This document shows positions 1-9,325 of a DNA stretch of 64,000 nucleotides, piece after piece (the stretch's first letter is position 1; every line of letters begins with the position of its first letter). The notes below the pieces were generated by a model. The model searched no databases and was not told the DNA's origin. It saw nothing but the letters and a program-made list of their open reading frames with translations. Location: assembly GCA_000332255.1 (NCBI GenBank), contig KB235926.1, forward strand, positions 2,024,797 to 2,088,796. The letters run 5' to 3'. A program made the translations under genes and the position numbers. The stretch comes from a cyanobacterium PCC 7702. GTDB taxonomy: Bacteria > Cyanobacteriota > Cyanobacteriia > Cyanobacteriales > Nostocaceae.

Positions 1-97
1 TGGTGGCAGTAATTTTTTTATTTTCAACACGAATCTTTATTTTAAAGTTAAATTAGCCAAAAAAACTTGAATTTATTTTTCCTTGTTGGATATAGAA

Positions 98-1387
98 CTA
101 GCTAGTTGATTTTATGGCTGCTAGCACCGTTTCTATAGCCCGGTTTTTTTGTGGGTCAACGCCTTGAGCGTATTCTAAAGGAAAGGGAACGTTTATATCC
201 GGTGTCACACCTTTACCCTCCAATCTTTGCTTGTCGTTGACAAATACATTCGCAACTGCTACGTATAGCAAACTACCATCTGGCATGAAAAAAGGACGAC
301 CCGCAACCACTGCTCCTGCAGTTTTGGAGCCAATTAAAGGTCCGATGCGATGTTGCTGGAAACCGTAGGCATAAATTTCCTTACTGCTTCTGCTTCCTTC
401 GTTTATTATCATCGCCACCGGTTTTTTCCACTGACTGATATAGGTGTATTTTTTGCCATTGCGGGAAATACTGGTGACGCTTGGTCCTTCCTTGGCTGTA
501 AAGATATTGAGAGAATTAGTATCTCCACCACCCCATCCATCTCTAAAATCTAAAACCAAACCATCTGCATCTTTGAGCCGACCGTAGGTCAATTCTTGTT
601 GCAATTGGTGTTGGTCTTCGTTTGCTGCATGGGACCAGATGTGGATATAACCTATTTTTTTACCTTTTTTTTCGATAACTTCGGTGCTAGCTTGTTCTGC
701 TTCGATAAACATTTTAGTCGCATCCAGGATTTTTGGTGCGATCGCTATTTCTTTTTGGCTGTGGCGATAGGGCGATCGCTGAATCAACATTTTCACTTTT
801 TTACCTTCTTTACCTGCGAAGGATAGAATTGGTTGATACGGACGACCATCTACGCTAATAATTTCGTCACCTACTTTTAGATCTGCTTTAGCTGCTGGGC
901 TACCATCCAAAATAGCGCTAATAAAAGTCTTGCCATTAATTTTTTTAGTAAAGATGCCAATGCCAGTGTATTCTATTTTCCCTTTGGGAAGAAAAATTTT
1001 TAATTGCTTTTGTAACTGCGGGCTTCTGGGTGCAAAAATACCTAAAAGCTGGTAATATGCTGGCTCCTGTGGAGTATAGTAGTGGACGTGAGAAGTTCGT
1101 AATTCGGAAAGCATTTTGTTAATCACAAGGGCAAATTCCTTTTGAGACCGCGCTTGGGTAGCTTGGGAGCGGTACTTTTCCCGCATTGCTTTCCAATCGA
1201 CGCCATTAAAATTTGGATCGTAAAAATTCTCGTTTACAGTTTGCCAAATTTGTTCAAAGATTTTCGCTTCTGGTTTTGCCAGTATTTGAGGTAGGGGAGC
1301 GATCGACCATAGGAATACTAACACCAAGCAACTGGCGACCATAACCGCCGCTACCTTCAGCAATCCAGACAGTTTGTGTCTTTTCAT
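98..1387 (-). CDS. S41-family peptidase-like protein with PDZ domain
   Basis: A 429-residue protein with an N-terminal hydrophobic segment (about residues 8-32), so it is probably exported or anchored. A PDZ-like region (about 138-190, with GxGIF and VGDEIISVDG) is followed by an S41 peptidase core. By alignment with Tsp/CtpA, the Ser nucleophile falls at Ser334 in GSRSSKEI. The position of the general-base Lys (FGKG in CtpA enzymes) reads TAGA, so the usual Ser-Lys dyad is incomplete. A His in LRTSH (residue 100) resembles the catalytic His of tricorn-like S41 members. It may therefore work by a Ser-His mechanism or be inactive. It is transcribed away from the broken LysR gene. Confidence 0.8.
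   Translation of the reverse strand: MKRHKLSGLLKVAAVMVASCLVLVFLWSIAPLPQILAKPEAKIFEQIWQTVNENFYDPNFNGVDWKAMREKYRSQATQARSQKEFALVINKMLSELRTSHVHYYTPQEPAYYQLLGIFAPRSPQLQKQLKIFLPKGKIEYTGIGIFTKKINGKTFISAILDGSPAAKADLKVGDEIISVDGRPYQPILSFAGKEGKKVKMLIQRSPYRHSQKEIAIAPKILDATKMFIEAEQASTEVIEKKGKKIGYIHIWSHAANEDQHQLQQELTYGRLKDADGLVLDFRDGWGGGDTNSLNIFTAKEGPSVTSISRNGKKYTYISQWKKPVAMIINEGSRSSKEIYAYGFQQHRIGPLIGSKTAGAVVAGRPFFMPDGSLLYVAVANVFVNDKQRLEGKGVTPDINVPFPLEYAQGVDPQKNRAIETVLAAIKSTS
738..745. repeat. HIP1 octamer (GCGATCGC), example
   Basis: The highly iterated palindrome GCGATCGC is typical of many cyanobacterial genomes. It recurs throughout this window, inside genes as well as between them; further examples are at 772-779 and 4326-4333. 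It supports the cyanobacterial assignment and has no gene-specific meaning here. Confidence 0.9.
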
Positions 1388-1527
1388 TAGGATCTCCCGA
1401 TCGCACTTGCCAAGCGTGCAGCAACTTGTGACAATACTAACGATTTGCCGCGTGGTAATTAAATTCTACGAGTTGTTGTCAGTAACAACTGCAAAGTGAT
1501 CGCCACAAGCTCTGGTAATCTGAGTTT

Positions 1528-2354
1528 GTGGAACTGCGACATCTGCGTTACTTTGTGACTTTGCCTGAAGAATTACACTTTGGACGAGCTGCAGAATGCT
1601 TGCATATCGTTCAACCTCCTTTGAGGAGGCAAATTCAGCAGTGGGAAGCACAGTTGGGTTTGGAATTATTTCTATGTACGAAAACAAAGGTAGAGTTAAC
1701 AACCGCAGGTGAAGTATTTCTCAATCAAGTCCAGCAAATTCTCAAACAGCTAGAACACGCAGTGCAATTAGGAAGACAAACAAGTCGTGGTCTGAGGGGA
1801 CAAATTATTTTTGGTTTTGTTACTTCTGCAGCATATGTATAATGTTTTACCTGCGATTGTGCAAACTTTTCGCACAGGCGTTCCCGATGTGAATTTGGAG
1901 CTAGCTGCGCAAGCTGACTACAGACCAGCAATTGCAGTGGTTGCAGGATGACCGCATTCGTGTTGGCTTTGTGAGTCCTCTTGTGTTCGCGAGTCGTTGG
2001 TGGTGGCGTTACCAAAAACTCATGCGTTAGTTAATCAACCTCGAGTATCGCTGCGATCGCTTGCGGGTGAACCTTGCCTTGTAGACTTTATGATGTAATT
2101 ATCAGCCTTTGCCTACAAGCTGATTTTAGTCCCGTGGTTGCTCAAGAAGCTGCTCAAATACAAACCATTGTCAGTTTGGTAGCAGCAGAAATGGGAGTGG
2201 CGATCGTCCTTGAGTCCCTGCAAAACCTACAGTGAACGGGGGTGGTTTATAAAGCTTTACAAGAAAAAAACGCTCCAGGTAGTGCTGGCGATGGTTTGGC
2301 GACGCCATCACACCTGTGCGACAGTACAACAGTTTTAAAAACCGTCAGGCAGAT
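1528..2354 (+). pseudogene. Decayed LysR-family transcriptional regulator
   Basis: A GTG start at 1528 opens a good LysR N-terminal winged helix (MELRHLRYF, EELHFGRAAE, LEL/F substrate-domain entry), but the frame stops near 1842. The rest of the effector-binding domain is still recognisable in shifted frames: NVLPAIVQTFRTGVPDV after about 1843, TTDQQLQWLQDDRIRVGF from about 1918, ESLVVALPKTHALV from about 1990, and FSPVVAQEAAQIQTIVSLVAAE from about 2123, ending in TGVVYKALQE after a further stop. At least three frameshifts and in-frame stops separate these pieces, so no full-length regulator can be made. It lies divergent to the S41 gene. Confidence 0.9.
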
Positions 2355-2376
2355 GACTCTTTATTATTAGCAGTTA

Positions 2377-2449
2377 TGGAGCTAAGCGGACTCGAACCGC
2401 TGACCCCCTCAATGCCATTGAGGTGCTCTACCAACTGAGCTATAACCCC
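2377..2449 (-). tRNA. tRNA-Ala (anticodon GGC)
   Basis: The reverse complement folds as a complete 73-nt cloverleaf. It has acceptor GGGGTTA/TAGCTCC, a D-arm with AGTTGGTAGA, anticodon stem CCTCA/TGAGG with loop ATGGCAT (anticodon GGC, reading GCC), and a T-arm with GGTTCGAGTCC. The acceptor contains the G3:U70 wobble pair that marks alanine tRNAs for AlaRS. The 3' CCA is not encoded. Confidence 0.97.
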
Positions 2450-2517
2450 ACATAGTCCTTTACTAGCTTAGCTAAATTTTTTATTATTTGTCAAGGTCTC
2501 TTCTGAGAAACTTGTAG

Positions 2518-2760
2518 TCAAGACACCTTCAGCAAGTAGTTCATGCAATGCCCCATCAAAAAGTAAACTACCATCATGGCAGCAGCAGCCAGCGCCACTA
2601 ACAAACCTGCTAGCATCAAAGAGAATTCCTTATTTTCGTAGGCTTTTTCCATTAAATGCAGCGACCAAGCTACGAGCGCTACATCAAACACTAAAATAGG
2701 AATCAACATATTTTTTAATATTTCGCAATGCTTCTTGGCCAATATTAACATTGTTTGCAA
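2518..2760 (-). CDS. Small two-helix membrane protein, unknown function
   Basis: An 80-residue protein with two hydrophobic segments (about 17-35 and 46-72), the second rich in Ala/Met. I do not recognise the family. It starts 27 bp after hisF on the same strand and is probably co-transcribed with it. A second Met at residue 4 is an alternative start. Confidence 0.6.
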   Translation of the reverse strand: MQTMLILAKKHCEILKNMLIPILVFDVALVAWSLHLMEKAYENKEFSLMLAGLLVALAAAAMMVVYFLMGHCMNYLLKVS

Positions 2761-2787
2761 GAACTGTGGGGAATGCTGGCATGATAT

Positions 2788-3582
2788 TCAAATGGAATCA
2801 TAGGAGTTTGAGGAGGAAATGCGTACGGGAACTTGACGCTGGTGCAAATAATTTTTTATTTCCTCTACAGTCAATTGTCCGTAGTGTAACAAAGAGGCTA
2901 ATAAAGCTGCTTCAGCTTTACCTTCGGTGAGTGCGGCGTAGATATGTTGGCAATTACCCGCGCCACCAGAAGCAATCACAGGAATTTGCACGGCTTGAGC
3001 GATTGCTTTTGTTAAGTTGAGGTCGTAACCTGCTTGGGTACCGTCTGTGTCCATACTAGTCAGTAGCAATTCTCCTGCGCCTCGCTTTTCTACTTCTTGA
3101 GCCCATTTGACTGCGTCTAGGCCTGTGTTTTCTCGTCCACCCCTGATATATACATCCCAACCAGGGTTGTTGGGGTCTTTTCTGGCTTTGGCATCAATAG
3201 CAACGACTATACATTGATTGCCGAAGCGATCGCTGGCCCGATTAATGAAATCTGGGTCACGCACCGCCGCCGAATTAATACTAACCTTGTCTGCTCCAGC
3301 TCGTAAAAGATTTTTAACATTTTCTAAGGATTGGATGCCGCCACCGACGGTAAGCGGAATAAAGACTTGTTCGGCAGTCCGGTACACAACATCAATAATA
3401 ATGTCCCGGTCTTCATGAGTTGCCGTAATATCCAGAAATACTAATTCATCTGCTCCGGCTTGGTTGTACACCTTTGCCAGTTCCACCGGATCGCCTGCGT
3501 CCTTGAGATTGACAAAGTTAACTCCTTTTACAACTCGTCCCGCATTCACGTCTAGACACGGTAAGATTCTTTTAGCCAGCAT
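2788..3582 (-). CDS. hisF: Imidazole glycerol phosphate synthase cyclase subunit HisF
   Basis: A 264-residue (beta/alpha)8 protein matching HisF throughout. With HisH it converts PRFAR and ammonia to IGP and AICAR in histidine biosynthesis. The catalytic aspartates are present at Asp11 (CLD) and Asp130 (VVAIDA). The phosphate-binding segments are also visible (VGGGI near 79-83 and IASGGAG). Length is close to the usual 250-260 residues, with a short variable C-terminal tail. The 80-residue membrane protein follows directly downstream. No hisH is in the window. Confidence 0.97.
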   Translation of the reverse strand: MLAKRILPCLDVNAGRVVKGVNFVNLKDAGDPVELAKVYNQAGADELVFLDITATHEDRDIIIDVVYRTAEQVFIPLTVGGGIQSLENVKNLLRAGADKVSINSAAVRDPDFINRASDRFGNQCIVVAIDAKARKDPNNPGWDVYIRGGRENTGLDAVKWAQEVEKRGAGELLLTSMDTDGTQAGYDLNLTKAIAQAVQIPVIASGGAGNCQHIYAALTEGKAEAALLASLLHYGQLTVEEIKNYLHQRQVPVRISSSNSYDSI

Positions 3583-3733
3583 GGCAAATTTGTACTCCTA
3601 AGTAGTTCCCCGGAACTTAAATTTTAGATTGGCAAGCGTACTTTAAAAAGTGAAAGAAGGTATCTATATTTATGCGGCTTGGCGCGTTTGCTAGTTACCG
3701 TTAACAGGAAGTGTAAAAGTAAAAATCGAGACT

Positions 3734-4840
3734 ATGGCAATTATCTCCTCAAAAAAACAGCCTCACGATTCCAGCAAAGAACCAAAACAGCATCAAGTTC
3801 CATCGCCAGCACCTGCAAAAAAAAGTATTTTGCAACCCGAAGCTGCTATTGAGGAACAAGGAAAGCAAGAAGAAAGCATGCGACCGCAGCAGTTTGCCGA
3901 TTATATTGGTCAAAAAGACTTAAAGGATGTACTGGAAATAGCGATAAAAGCAGCTAAATCCAGAAAAGAAGTACTGGATCACTTGCTGTTGTACGGTCCT
4001 CCTGGTTTGGGTAAAACCACGATGGCTATGATTTTAGCAGCTGAGATGGGAGTTAATTGCACTCTCACTAGCGCCCCAGCCTTAGAACGTCCCAGAGATA
4101 TTGTCGGGTTACTGGTGAACCTCAAGCCTGGAGATATCTTATTTATCGATGAAATTCATCGCCTCTCGCGCATGGCAGAAGAAATTTTATACCCAGCCAT
4201 GGAGGATTATCGCTTGGATATCACTATTGGTAAAGGTTCTAGTGCTCGGACTCGCAGCATCTCCTTATCGAAATTTACCTTAGTGGGAGCAACAACACGG
4301 GTGGGGGCGCTGACTTCTCCTTTGCGCGATCGCTTTGGTTTGATTCAGAAGCTGAAATTTTATGAGGTAGAAGAACTCAGTCAAATTATCCAACGCAGCG
4401 CTCGCTTGCTCAATACCACGATTACAGAAGACGGCGCCAGAGAAATTGCCAGGCGATCGCGCGGTACTCCCCGCATCGCGAACAGGTTACTCAAGCGCGT
4501 ACGCGATTATGCTGAAGTCAAATCATTTCAGACAATTACTGAAACTGTAGCAGCAGAAGCACTGCAACTATTTCAAGTCGATCCGTGCGGATTGGATTGG
4601 ACAGACCGTCGCTTACTCAGCACGATCATCGAACAATTTCACGGCGGTCCGGTAGGATTGGAAACTATCGCAGCAGCTACAGGAGAAGACACTCAAACTA
4701 TTGAGGAATTATACGAACCATATTTAATGCAAATCGGTTATCTCTGCCGCACCCCCCGCGGTAGAGTAGCTCAAGCTGCTGCTTATAAGCATTTGGGTTT
4801 TAAACCGCCCCAGCAGGAGCAGCTGTCATTATTGCAGTGA
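3734..4840 (+). CDS. ruvB: Holliday junction branch migration helicase RuvB
   Basis: A 368-residue AAA+ motor protein that works with RuvA on Holliday junctions. Walker A is GPPGLGKT (88-95), Walker B is DEIH (139-142), sensor 1 lies in GATTR, and the arginine finger lies in PLRDRFG. The C-terminal winged helix contains [12 protein letters not shown]. The first 45 or so residues are a Lys/Gln/Pro-rich low-complexity extension before the conserved [12 protein letters not shown]; such extensions are common in cyanobacterial RuvB. Confidence 0.97.
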   Translation: MAIISSKKQPHDSSKEPKQHQVPSPAPAKKSILQPEAAIEEQGKQEESMRPQQFADYIGQKDLKDVLEIAIKAAKSRKEVLDHLLLYGPPGLGKTTMAMILAAEMGVNCTLTSAPALERPRDIVGLLVNLKPGDILFIDEIHRLSRMAEEILYPAMEDYRLDITIGKGSSARTRSISLSKFTLVGATTRVGALTSPLRDRFGLIQKLKFYEVEELSQIIQRSARLLNTTITEDGAREIARRSRGTPRIANRLLKRVRDYAEVKSFQTITETVAAEALQLFQVDPCGLDWTDRRLLSTIIEQFHGGPVGLETIAAATGEDTQTIEELYEPYLMQIGYLCRTPRGRVAQAAAYKHLGFKPPQQEQLSLLQ

Positions 4841-4933
4841 TCCATCTCCAGCAACAGAACCTTTTTTATATTTACTTATGATGGAAATTGGAGAATGTGG
4901 GTTTTTCAACAAGGATAGACGTAGGTCGCATCA

Positions 4934-5746
4934 ATGATGAAGTTAATAGCTGTTTTGTTAAGTCTCTTACTTGTGTGGGGGTGCGCTGCAACAACAGTGA
5001 TGGCAAAATCTCAAAAGCTTAGTATCACTCCCCAGCAATGGCAAAAAGGAAATGAACTAGCAACAGCAGCTTTGGCAGCAACAAGCAAGGGAGATTTTAG
5101 CACAGCAGAAAAGTATTGGAGTGAAATCCTCCAGCAATTTCCAGACAATGCAGCAGTTTGGAGTAACCGTGGCAATTCTAGAGTCAGTCAAAATAAGTTA
5201 CAACAAGCGCTAGCTGATTTTAATCACGCCATCGAACTGGCGCCGGAGATGACAGATTCCTATTTAAATCGTGGCACAGCCCTGGAAGGTTTGGGAAGAT
5301 GGTCAGAAGCGATCGCTGATTACAATCACATTTTGGAAATCAATCCCAACGATGCAATGGCCTACAACAATCGCGGTACAGCAGAAGCAGGTTTGGGAAA
5401 ATGGTCAGAGGCGATCGCTGATTACAAAAAAGCAATAGCTCTAGCGCCAAATTTAGTTATAGCCCGTACTAACTATGCTTTGGTTCTATACGAAACTGGT
5501 CAAATCGAACCAGCAATTAGAGAAATGAAAAATATTGTCCGCAAATATCCCAATTTTGCTGATGCGCGCGCTGCACTTACAGCTGCTCTTTGGGTAAACG
5601 GACACAAAGGCGAAGCGGAAAGTCATTGGGTCGCTGCCTACGGATTAGATCCGCGTTATAAAGATGTTAACTGGGTAAAAAATATTCGCCGCTGGCCTCC
5701 CAGTATGGTGAATGCTTTAGAGCGATTTTTGAAACTACAAGCTTAA
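4934..5746 (+). CDS. Exported TPR-repeat protein
   Basis: A 270-residue protein with an N-terminal signal sequence (about 1-24). The stretch VWGC could be a lipobox, so it may be a lipoprotein. At least four tetratricopeptide repeats follow (from about residue 38 to 215), with the usual W..N/Y..RG..L..A..DY..AI.L.P pattern. These are protein-protein interaction modules and no catalytic domain is visible. Its stop overlaps the end of the convergent HAD gene by 12 bp. Specific role unknown. Confidence 0.85.
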   Translation: MMKLIAVLLSLLLVWGCAATTVMAKSQKLSITPQQWQKGNELATAALAATSKGDFSTAEKYWSEILQQFPDNAAVWSNRGNSRVSQNKLQQALADFNHAIELAPEMTDSYLNRGTALEGLGRWSEAIADYNHILEINPNDAMAYNNRGTAEAGLGKWSEAIADYKKAIALAPNLVIARTNYALVLYETGQIEPAIREMKNIVRKYPNFADARAALTAALWVNGHKGEAESHWVAAYGLDPRYKDVNWVKNIRRWPPSMVNALERFLKLQA

Positions 5747-6514
5747 TAATTCTTCAATTTTGCCCGGACTCAACTGCTGAACGTTATCTAACACTACTAC
5801 TGCTCCTGCTTGCTGCAAGGTTTTGGCATATCCATCACGTCTAGTGGCAGTTTCTTGGACGTGGGGTGGTAAAACTCCCACGCCTATCCAAAGGCGATCG
5901 CCGCACAGCGAGCGGGCTTTTTCCACAGTGTACATATCAGCTACCGTATCTCCTACATACACTACAGGTGTGTTTTTGTCAAGACCATCTTCCAAGAGGC
6001 GGACAGTAGCAAAAAGTCCGGTAGGATCCGGTTTACCGGGAGCGTCTTCCATAGCGATCAAAACAGGTGACTGCAAACCAAGACGACGTTGCAAAACGTA
6101 GTTAGCAGAAGCACGAGTAGCACCGCTAAAAAATCCCCACCTCATTCCAGCTAATGTCAGCTGTTCCAAATAGCTAGGTTGTAATAACAAAGGTTCGTCG
6201 CAAATATAACCTGTAAATTTTTCTGGGTCTGTACCTCGATAACGCGCTTGAAAAAAAGCAACAATATCTTTGTAGTCCAGTTGCAATTGTTGGCGCGATC
6301 GCCCTTGAGCTTCAAAGTAACGATAAATTAATTCTTGAGATGCTTCCCAATCATTATTCCAAACACCTTCAGACTTCAACAGATCTATATCTACAGAAGT
6401 TGGACGGTAGGCATTTGCCGTGAAATACTCTACCGTATCTGCGATCGCTCGTCGATAGGAACAGCTCACGTCCCGTACAACACCATCAATATCAAAAACT
6501 ACAATTGCATTCAT
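5735..6514 (-). CDS. HAD superfamily IA hydrolase (TIGR01548-like)
   Basis: A 259-residue HAD hydrolase. Motif I is DIDGVVRD (Asp nucleophile at 8 and acid at 10), motif II is the FSGAT segment, motif III is the Lys in GKPDP, and motif IV is GDTVADM. The helical cap lies between motifs I and II, as in subfamily IA. It resembles the small clade once modelled as TIGR01548, found in cyanobacteria and a few other lineages; the substrate is unknown. Its ATG (CAT on the plus strand, 6512-6514) shares a CATG with the divergent sfsA start. Confidence 0.85.
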   Translation of the reverse strand: MNAIVVFDIDGVVRDVSCSYRRAIADTVEYFTANAYRPTSVDIDLLKSEGVWNNDWEASQELIYRYFEAQGRSRQQLQLDYKDIVAFFQARYRGTDPEKFTGYICDEPLLLQPSYLEQLTLAGMRWGFFSGATRASANYVLQRRLGLQSPVLIAMEDAPGKPDPTGLFATVRLLEDGLDKNTPVVYVGDTVADMYTVEKARSLCGDRLWIGVGVLPPHVQETATRRDGYAKTLQQAGAVVVLDNVQQLSPGKIEELLSL

Positions 6515-7346
6515 GAGTGCTGAATTCCTTTTTTGTTACCCACCTTTGTATTCCGGTATCCTGATCCGACGCTACAAGCGCTTTTTTGCTGATGTAGAAC
6601 TGGCCTCCTCTGGACAGGTAGTAACAGCACATTGTCCAAACACCGGACCCATGACAGGAGTTTGTATTCCTGGTAGTCCGGTACAACTTTCCAAAAGTAA
6701 TAGTAAAAACCGGAAATTAGCTTACACCTGGGAAATGATTCAACTAAATAATAATAACGAGTCAACGTGGGTGGGAGTCAATACCGCCCTTCCCAATCGA
6801 GTAATTAAGCTAGCCCTACAAAAGAATCTTTTCCCGGAATTGGGCAAGTATAATCAAATTTATAGTGAAGTGGTCTGCGGGCAAAATCGCAAAAGCAGAG
6901 TCGATTTTTTTCTGTCTTCAAGTCCAAAAGCCCATCCCAATTCACCTCAACTAACGCCAGATTTAGATAGTAACACAACAGCACTAGCATCCATCTCAAC
7001 CAACAATGATTTCCTATTAATTAACGACAATCGCCCCATTTATTTAGAAATTAAAAACACAACTTGGGCACAAGGAAAAGTAGCTTTATTTCCCGACACA
7101 AAAACCATAAGAGGACAAAAACACCTGCGAGAATTGATGGCCCTGTTACCTCATAATCGCGCCGTGATGCTTTACTTTATCAATCGAGGTGATTGCGACG
7201 AGTTTGCTCCTGGTGATAGCGCCGACCCAGTATATGGTAAATTGCTACGAGAAGCATTAGCCCTAGGTTTAGAAGTTTTACCCTGTCGGTTTGAAATTTC
7301 CCCGATTGGTATTCGCTACCTCGGCTTAGCAAAACTCAAAATTTAA
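6513..7346 (+). CDS. sfsA: SfsA family protein (sugar fermentation stimulation homologue)
   Basis: A 277-residue protein with the SfsA hallmarks: an N-terminal RRYKRFFADVEL (OB-like domain), CPNTGPM, LPNRVIKLAL and FPDTKTIRGQKHLREL. The nuclease-like fold and a nucleic acid-binding role are known for the family; the physiological role is unclear. A Ser/Pro/Asn-rich insert of about 35 residues follows RVDFFL and makes it longer than most homologues. No other in-frame start precedes the conserved block, so the ATG overlapping the HAD start is well supported. Confidence 0.93.
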   Translation: MSAEFLFCYPPLYSGILIRRYKRFFADVELASSGQVVTAHCPNTGPMTGVCIPGSPVQLSKSNSKNRKLAYTWEMIQLNNNNESTWVGVNTALPNRVIKLALQKNLFPELGKYNQIYSEVVCGQNRKSRVDFFLSSSPKAHPNSPQLTPDLDSNTTALASISTNNDFLLINDNRPIYLEIKNTTWAQGKVALFPDTKTIRGQKHLRELMALLPHNRAVMLYFINRGDCDEFAPGDSADPVYGKLLREALALGLEVLPCRFEISPIGIRYLGLAKLKI

Positions 7347-7463
7347 TCAAAAGAGCTTCTAGATTCTAAATACTTATTTCTGAACCAACCGCGATGAAAA
7401 ATGTGTCAGTATAGATTTAAGAGCTAGTTATCATCAAGCACTCACCTCAGAGTATTAATTGAT

Positions 7464-8615
7464 ATGAAAATCAGAACTATTACAACAGGAATATTATTGC
7501 AATCGCCTCAAGAAACCAAGAAAATTCAACGGGCCGCTGAATTCAACCAGCAAGCAAGATATTTATTTGAACAAAACGGATACACGGTACAAACAACGAG
7601 AATAGCTACCAACTCCTGGGAAGAATACCTACAAGGACTATCAGAGCATGAAATTATCAACCAAGTTCAAACAATCGAACAAGTTTGTCAAGAACTAGAT
7701 ATTCACTTTTTCAATATAGGTGATGCCAGAAAACCTCAAACAATAGCATTGATTCCGAAAATTAATAAAAATACTTCTATTATTTACGCTTCTAGCAAAC
7801 TCGCAGACCACAAGAGCGGTATCAACTTTGCAAACACTTGGGAATCTGCAAAAGCAATCAAACGCATTTCTCAAGAAACTGAAAACGGTTACGGGAATTT
7901 TCGCTTTTGTGCTTGGGCGAACTGCAAACCAGGTATACCATTTTTCCCCACTGCTTTTCATGAAGGTGAAACTTCTTTTGCTATTGGAATAGAATGCAGT
8001 GATTTGGTGATGGAAGCCTTTTCTAAATCTCAAAACGATGTAGAAATGGCAGAGAAAACCCTGGAAAACCGGTTAGCGGAAGAACTCAAACCCCTGTCAG
8101 ATCTCGCTGAGAAAATATCCAGAAAATTTGCTATCAAGTACAGAGGTATCGATACATCCTTAACATCACCCCTGGATAAAAAAGAAAGTATTGCTTTTGC
8201 TTATGAAAAACTGATGTCAGGAAAGTTTGGTCACCAAGGAACGCTGTTTATTTCTGGTATGTTGACTCGAGTTTTGAAAAATGTACCAGTTAAAATTTGT
8301 GGTTATTCTGGTTTAATGCTTCCTGTTTGTGAAGACGTCGGTTTAGCAGCAAGGGCTAACGAACAAACCTTTGATATTACTAATTTATTATTATATTCGG
8401 CAGTCTGTGGCTGTGGTCTTGATACAGTACCGATTCCTGGTGATGTCACTATAGAAAAAATTGCAGCTATCTTAATCGATCTGGCAACATTAGCTATTAA
8501 ATTAGATAAACCTTTGTCAGCGAGGTTATTTCCGATACCTGGAAAGAAAGCTGGGGAAATGACAGCATTCAATTCCCCTTATTTAGTAGATTGTAGAATC
8601 TTTGCCGTGAACTGA
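7464..8615 (+). CDS. DUF711 / UPF0210 family protein
   Basis: A 383-residue protein with the conserved features of PF05167: IRTITTGI at the start, FFPTAFHEG and FAIGIE, the IDTSLTSP segment, ITRVLK-like TRVLKNVPVKICGYSGLMLPV, SAVCGCGLDTVPIPGD, and the closing ARLFPIPGKKAG...FNSPYL. The biochemical function of the family is not established. It lies downstream of sfsA after a 117-bp gap, as a probably separate transcription unit. Confidence 0.88.
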   Translation: MKIRTITTGILLQSPQETKKIQRAAEFNQQARYLFEQNGYTVQTTRIATNSWEEYLQGLSEHEIINQVQTIEQVCQELDIHFFNIGDARKPQTIALIPKINKNTSIIYASSKLADHKSGINFANTWESAKAIKRISQETENGYGNFRFCAWANCKPGIPFFPTAFHEGETSFAIGIECSDLVMEAFSKSQNDVEMAEKTLENRLAEELKPLSDLAEKISRKFAIKYRGIDTSLTSPLDKKESIAFAYEKLMSGKFGHQGTLFISGMLTRVLKNVPVKICGYSGLMLPVCEDVGLAARANEQTFDITNLLLYSAVCGCGLDTVPIPGDVTIEKIAAILIDLATLAIKLDKPLSARLFPIPGKKAGEMTAFNSPYLVDCRIFAVN

Positions 8616-8653
8616 GTTAGTTTGGTAAAAGAGTTAATCTCGGGAATTAATCA

Positions 8654-9325
8654 TTAACTATCCATCAACAAACTTGGAGAAGTTAGCACAAAAACATCTC
8701 TGGTACCTATACCATCATCTATGGGTTTAATGGGGGTAGTAAAGTGAAAGAATTCGTGGTCATTGATTAAAAGCAGTTCTCCAGGATAGAGAATTTTGCT
8801 AAACACTGGTTTTTCTTTTTTGTCAGTGTATAAATGAGTTTCTCCTCCTTGAATGTTGTGTCTGTCTACAGAGAAGATACCAATAAAATCGGTACCATCT
8901 CTGTGAATACCTTCCGGTGCTGGATTGCCAAAATTATCGGGTGCACAAGTAGTTCTGATCTGATGCACTCCTATTTCTGCTTCTGGATGGAGTTTACAAG
9001 AATCGCTAAATGCTATAACTAGATTTTTAAAAAAATCCTGTTGTATAAGTTCATCATCTAGTTCTGCAAACTCTCTTTTCACATCGCCTAAAAGGGGATT
9101 ATAATCTTTACTTTGGAAAAGATAACCATGAGGCAGCTTGATAAGTTTATCTCCAGAAACTATAAAACGCGATAATTTTCTATAGCGATATTTACCTTTA
9201 ATGTAAGGATCGACAGGTAAGTTTTCAAAAAATGGTTTGAAGTTTTCTGGATTGATGGAATTTACCTTTCTAAGGGTAAATAGAAAGGCATATTCCAATT
9301 CTGTCGATCCTAGTACTTTTTGCAT
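8654..9325 (-). CDS. 2-oxoglutarate/Fe(II)-dependent dioxygenase (PF10014-like)
   Basis: A 223-residue protein with a jelly-roll iron site: HRD in PEGIHRDGTDF gives the His-x-Asp pair, and the distal His lies in NDHEFFHFTTPI. The Arg in GTRDVFVLT probably binds 2-oxoglutarate. The family (2OG-Fe_Oxy_2) includes free amino acid hydroxylases such as the Bacillus isoleucine dioxygenase, so an amino acid substrate is plausible but unproven. The start is fixed by a strong GAGGAGGT Shine-Dalgarno 7 nt upstream. A stable hairpin sits just before that site. Confidence 0.85.
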   Translation of the reverse strand: MQKVLGSTELEYAFLFTLRKVNSINPENFKPFFENLPVDPYIKGKYRYRKLSRFIVSGDKLIKLPHGYLFQSKDYNPLLGDVKREFAELDDELIQQDFFKNLVIAFSDSCKLHPEAEIGVHQIRTTCAPDNFGNPAPEGIHRDGTDFIGIFSVDRHNIQGGETHLYTDKKEKPVFSKILYPGELLLINDHEFFHFTTPIKPIDDGIGTRDVFVLTSPSLLMDS

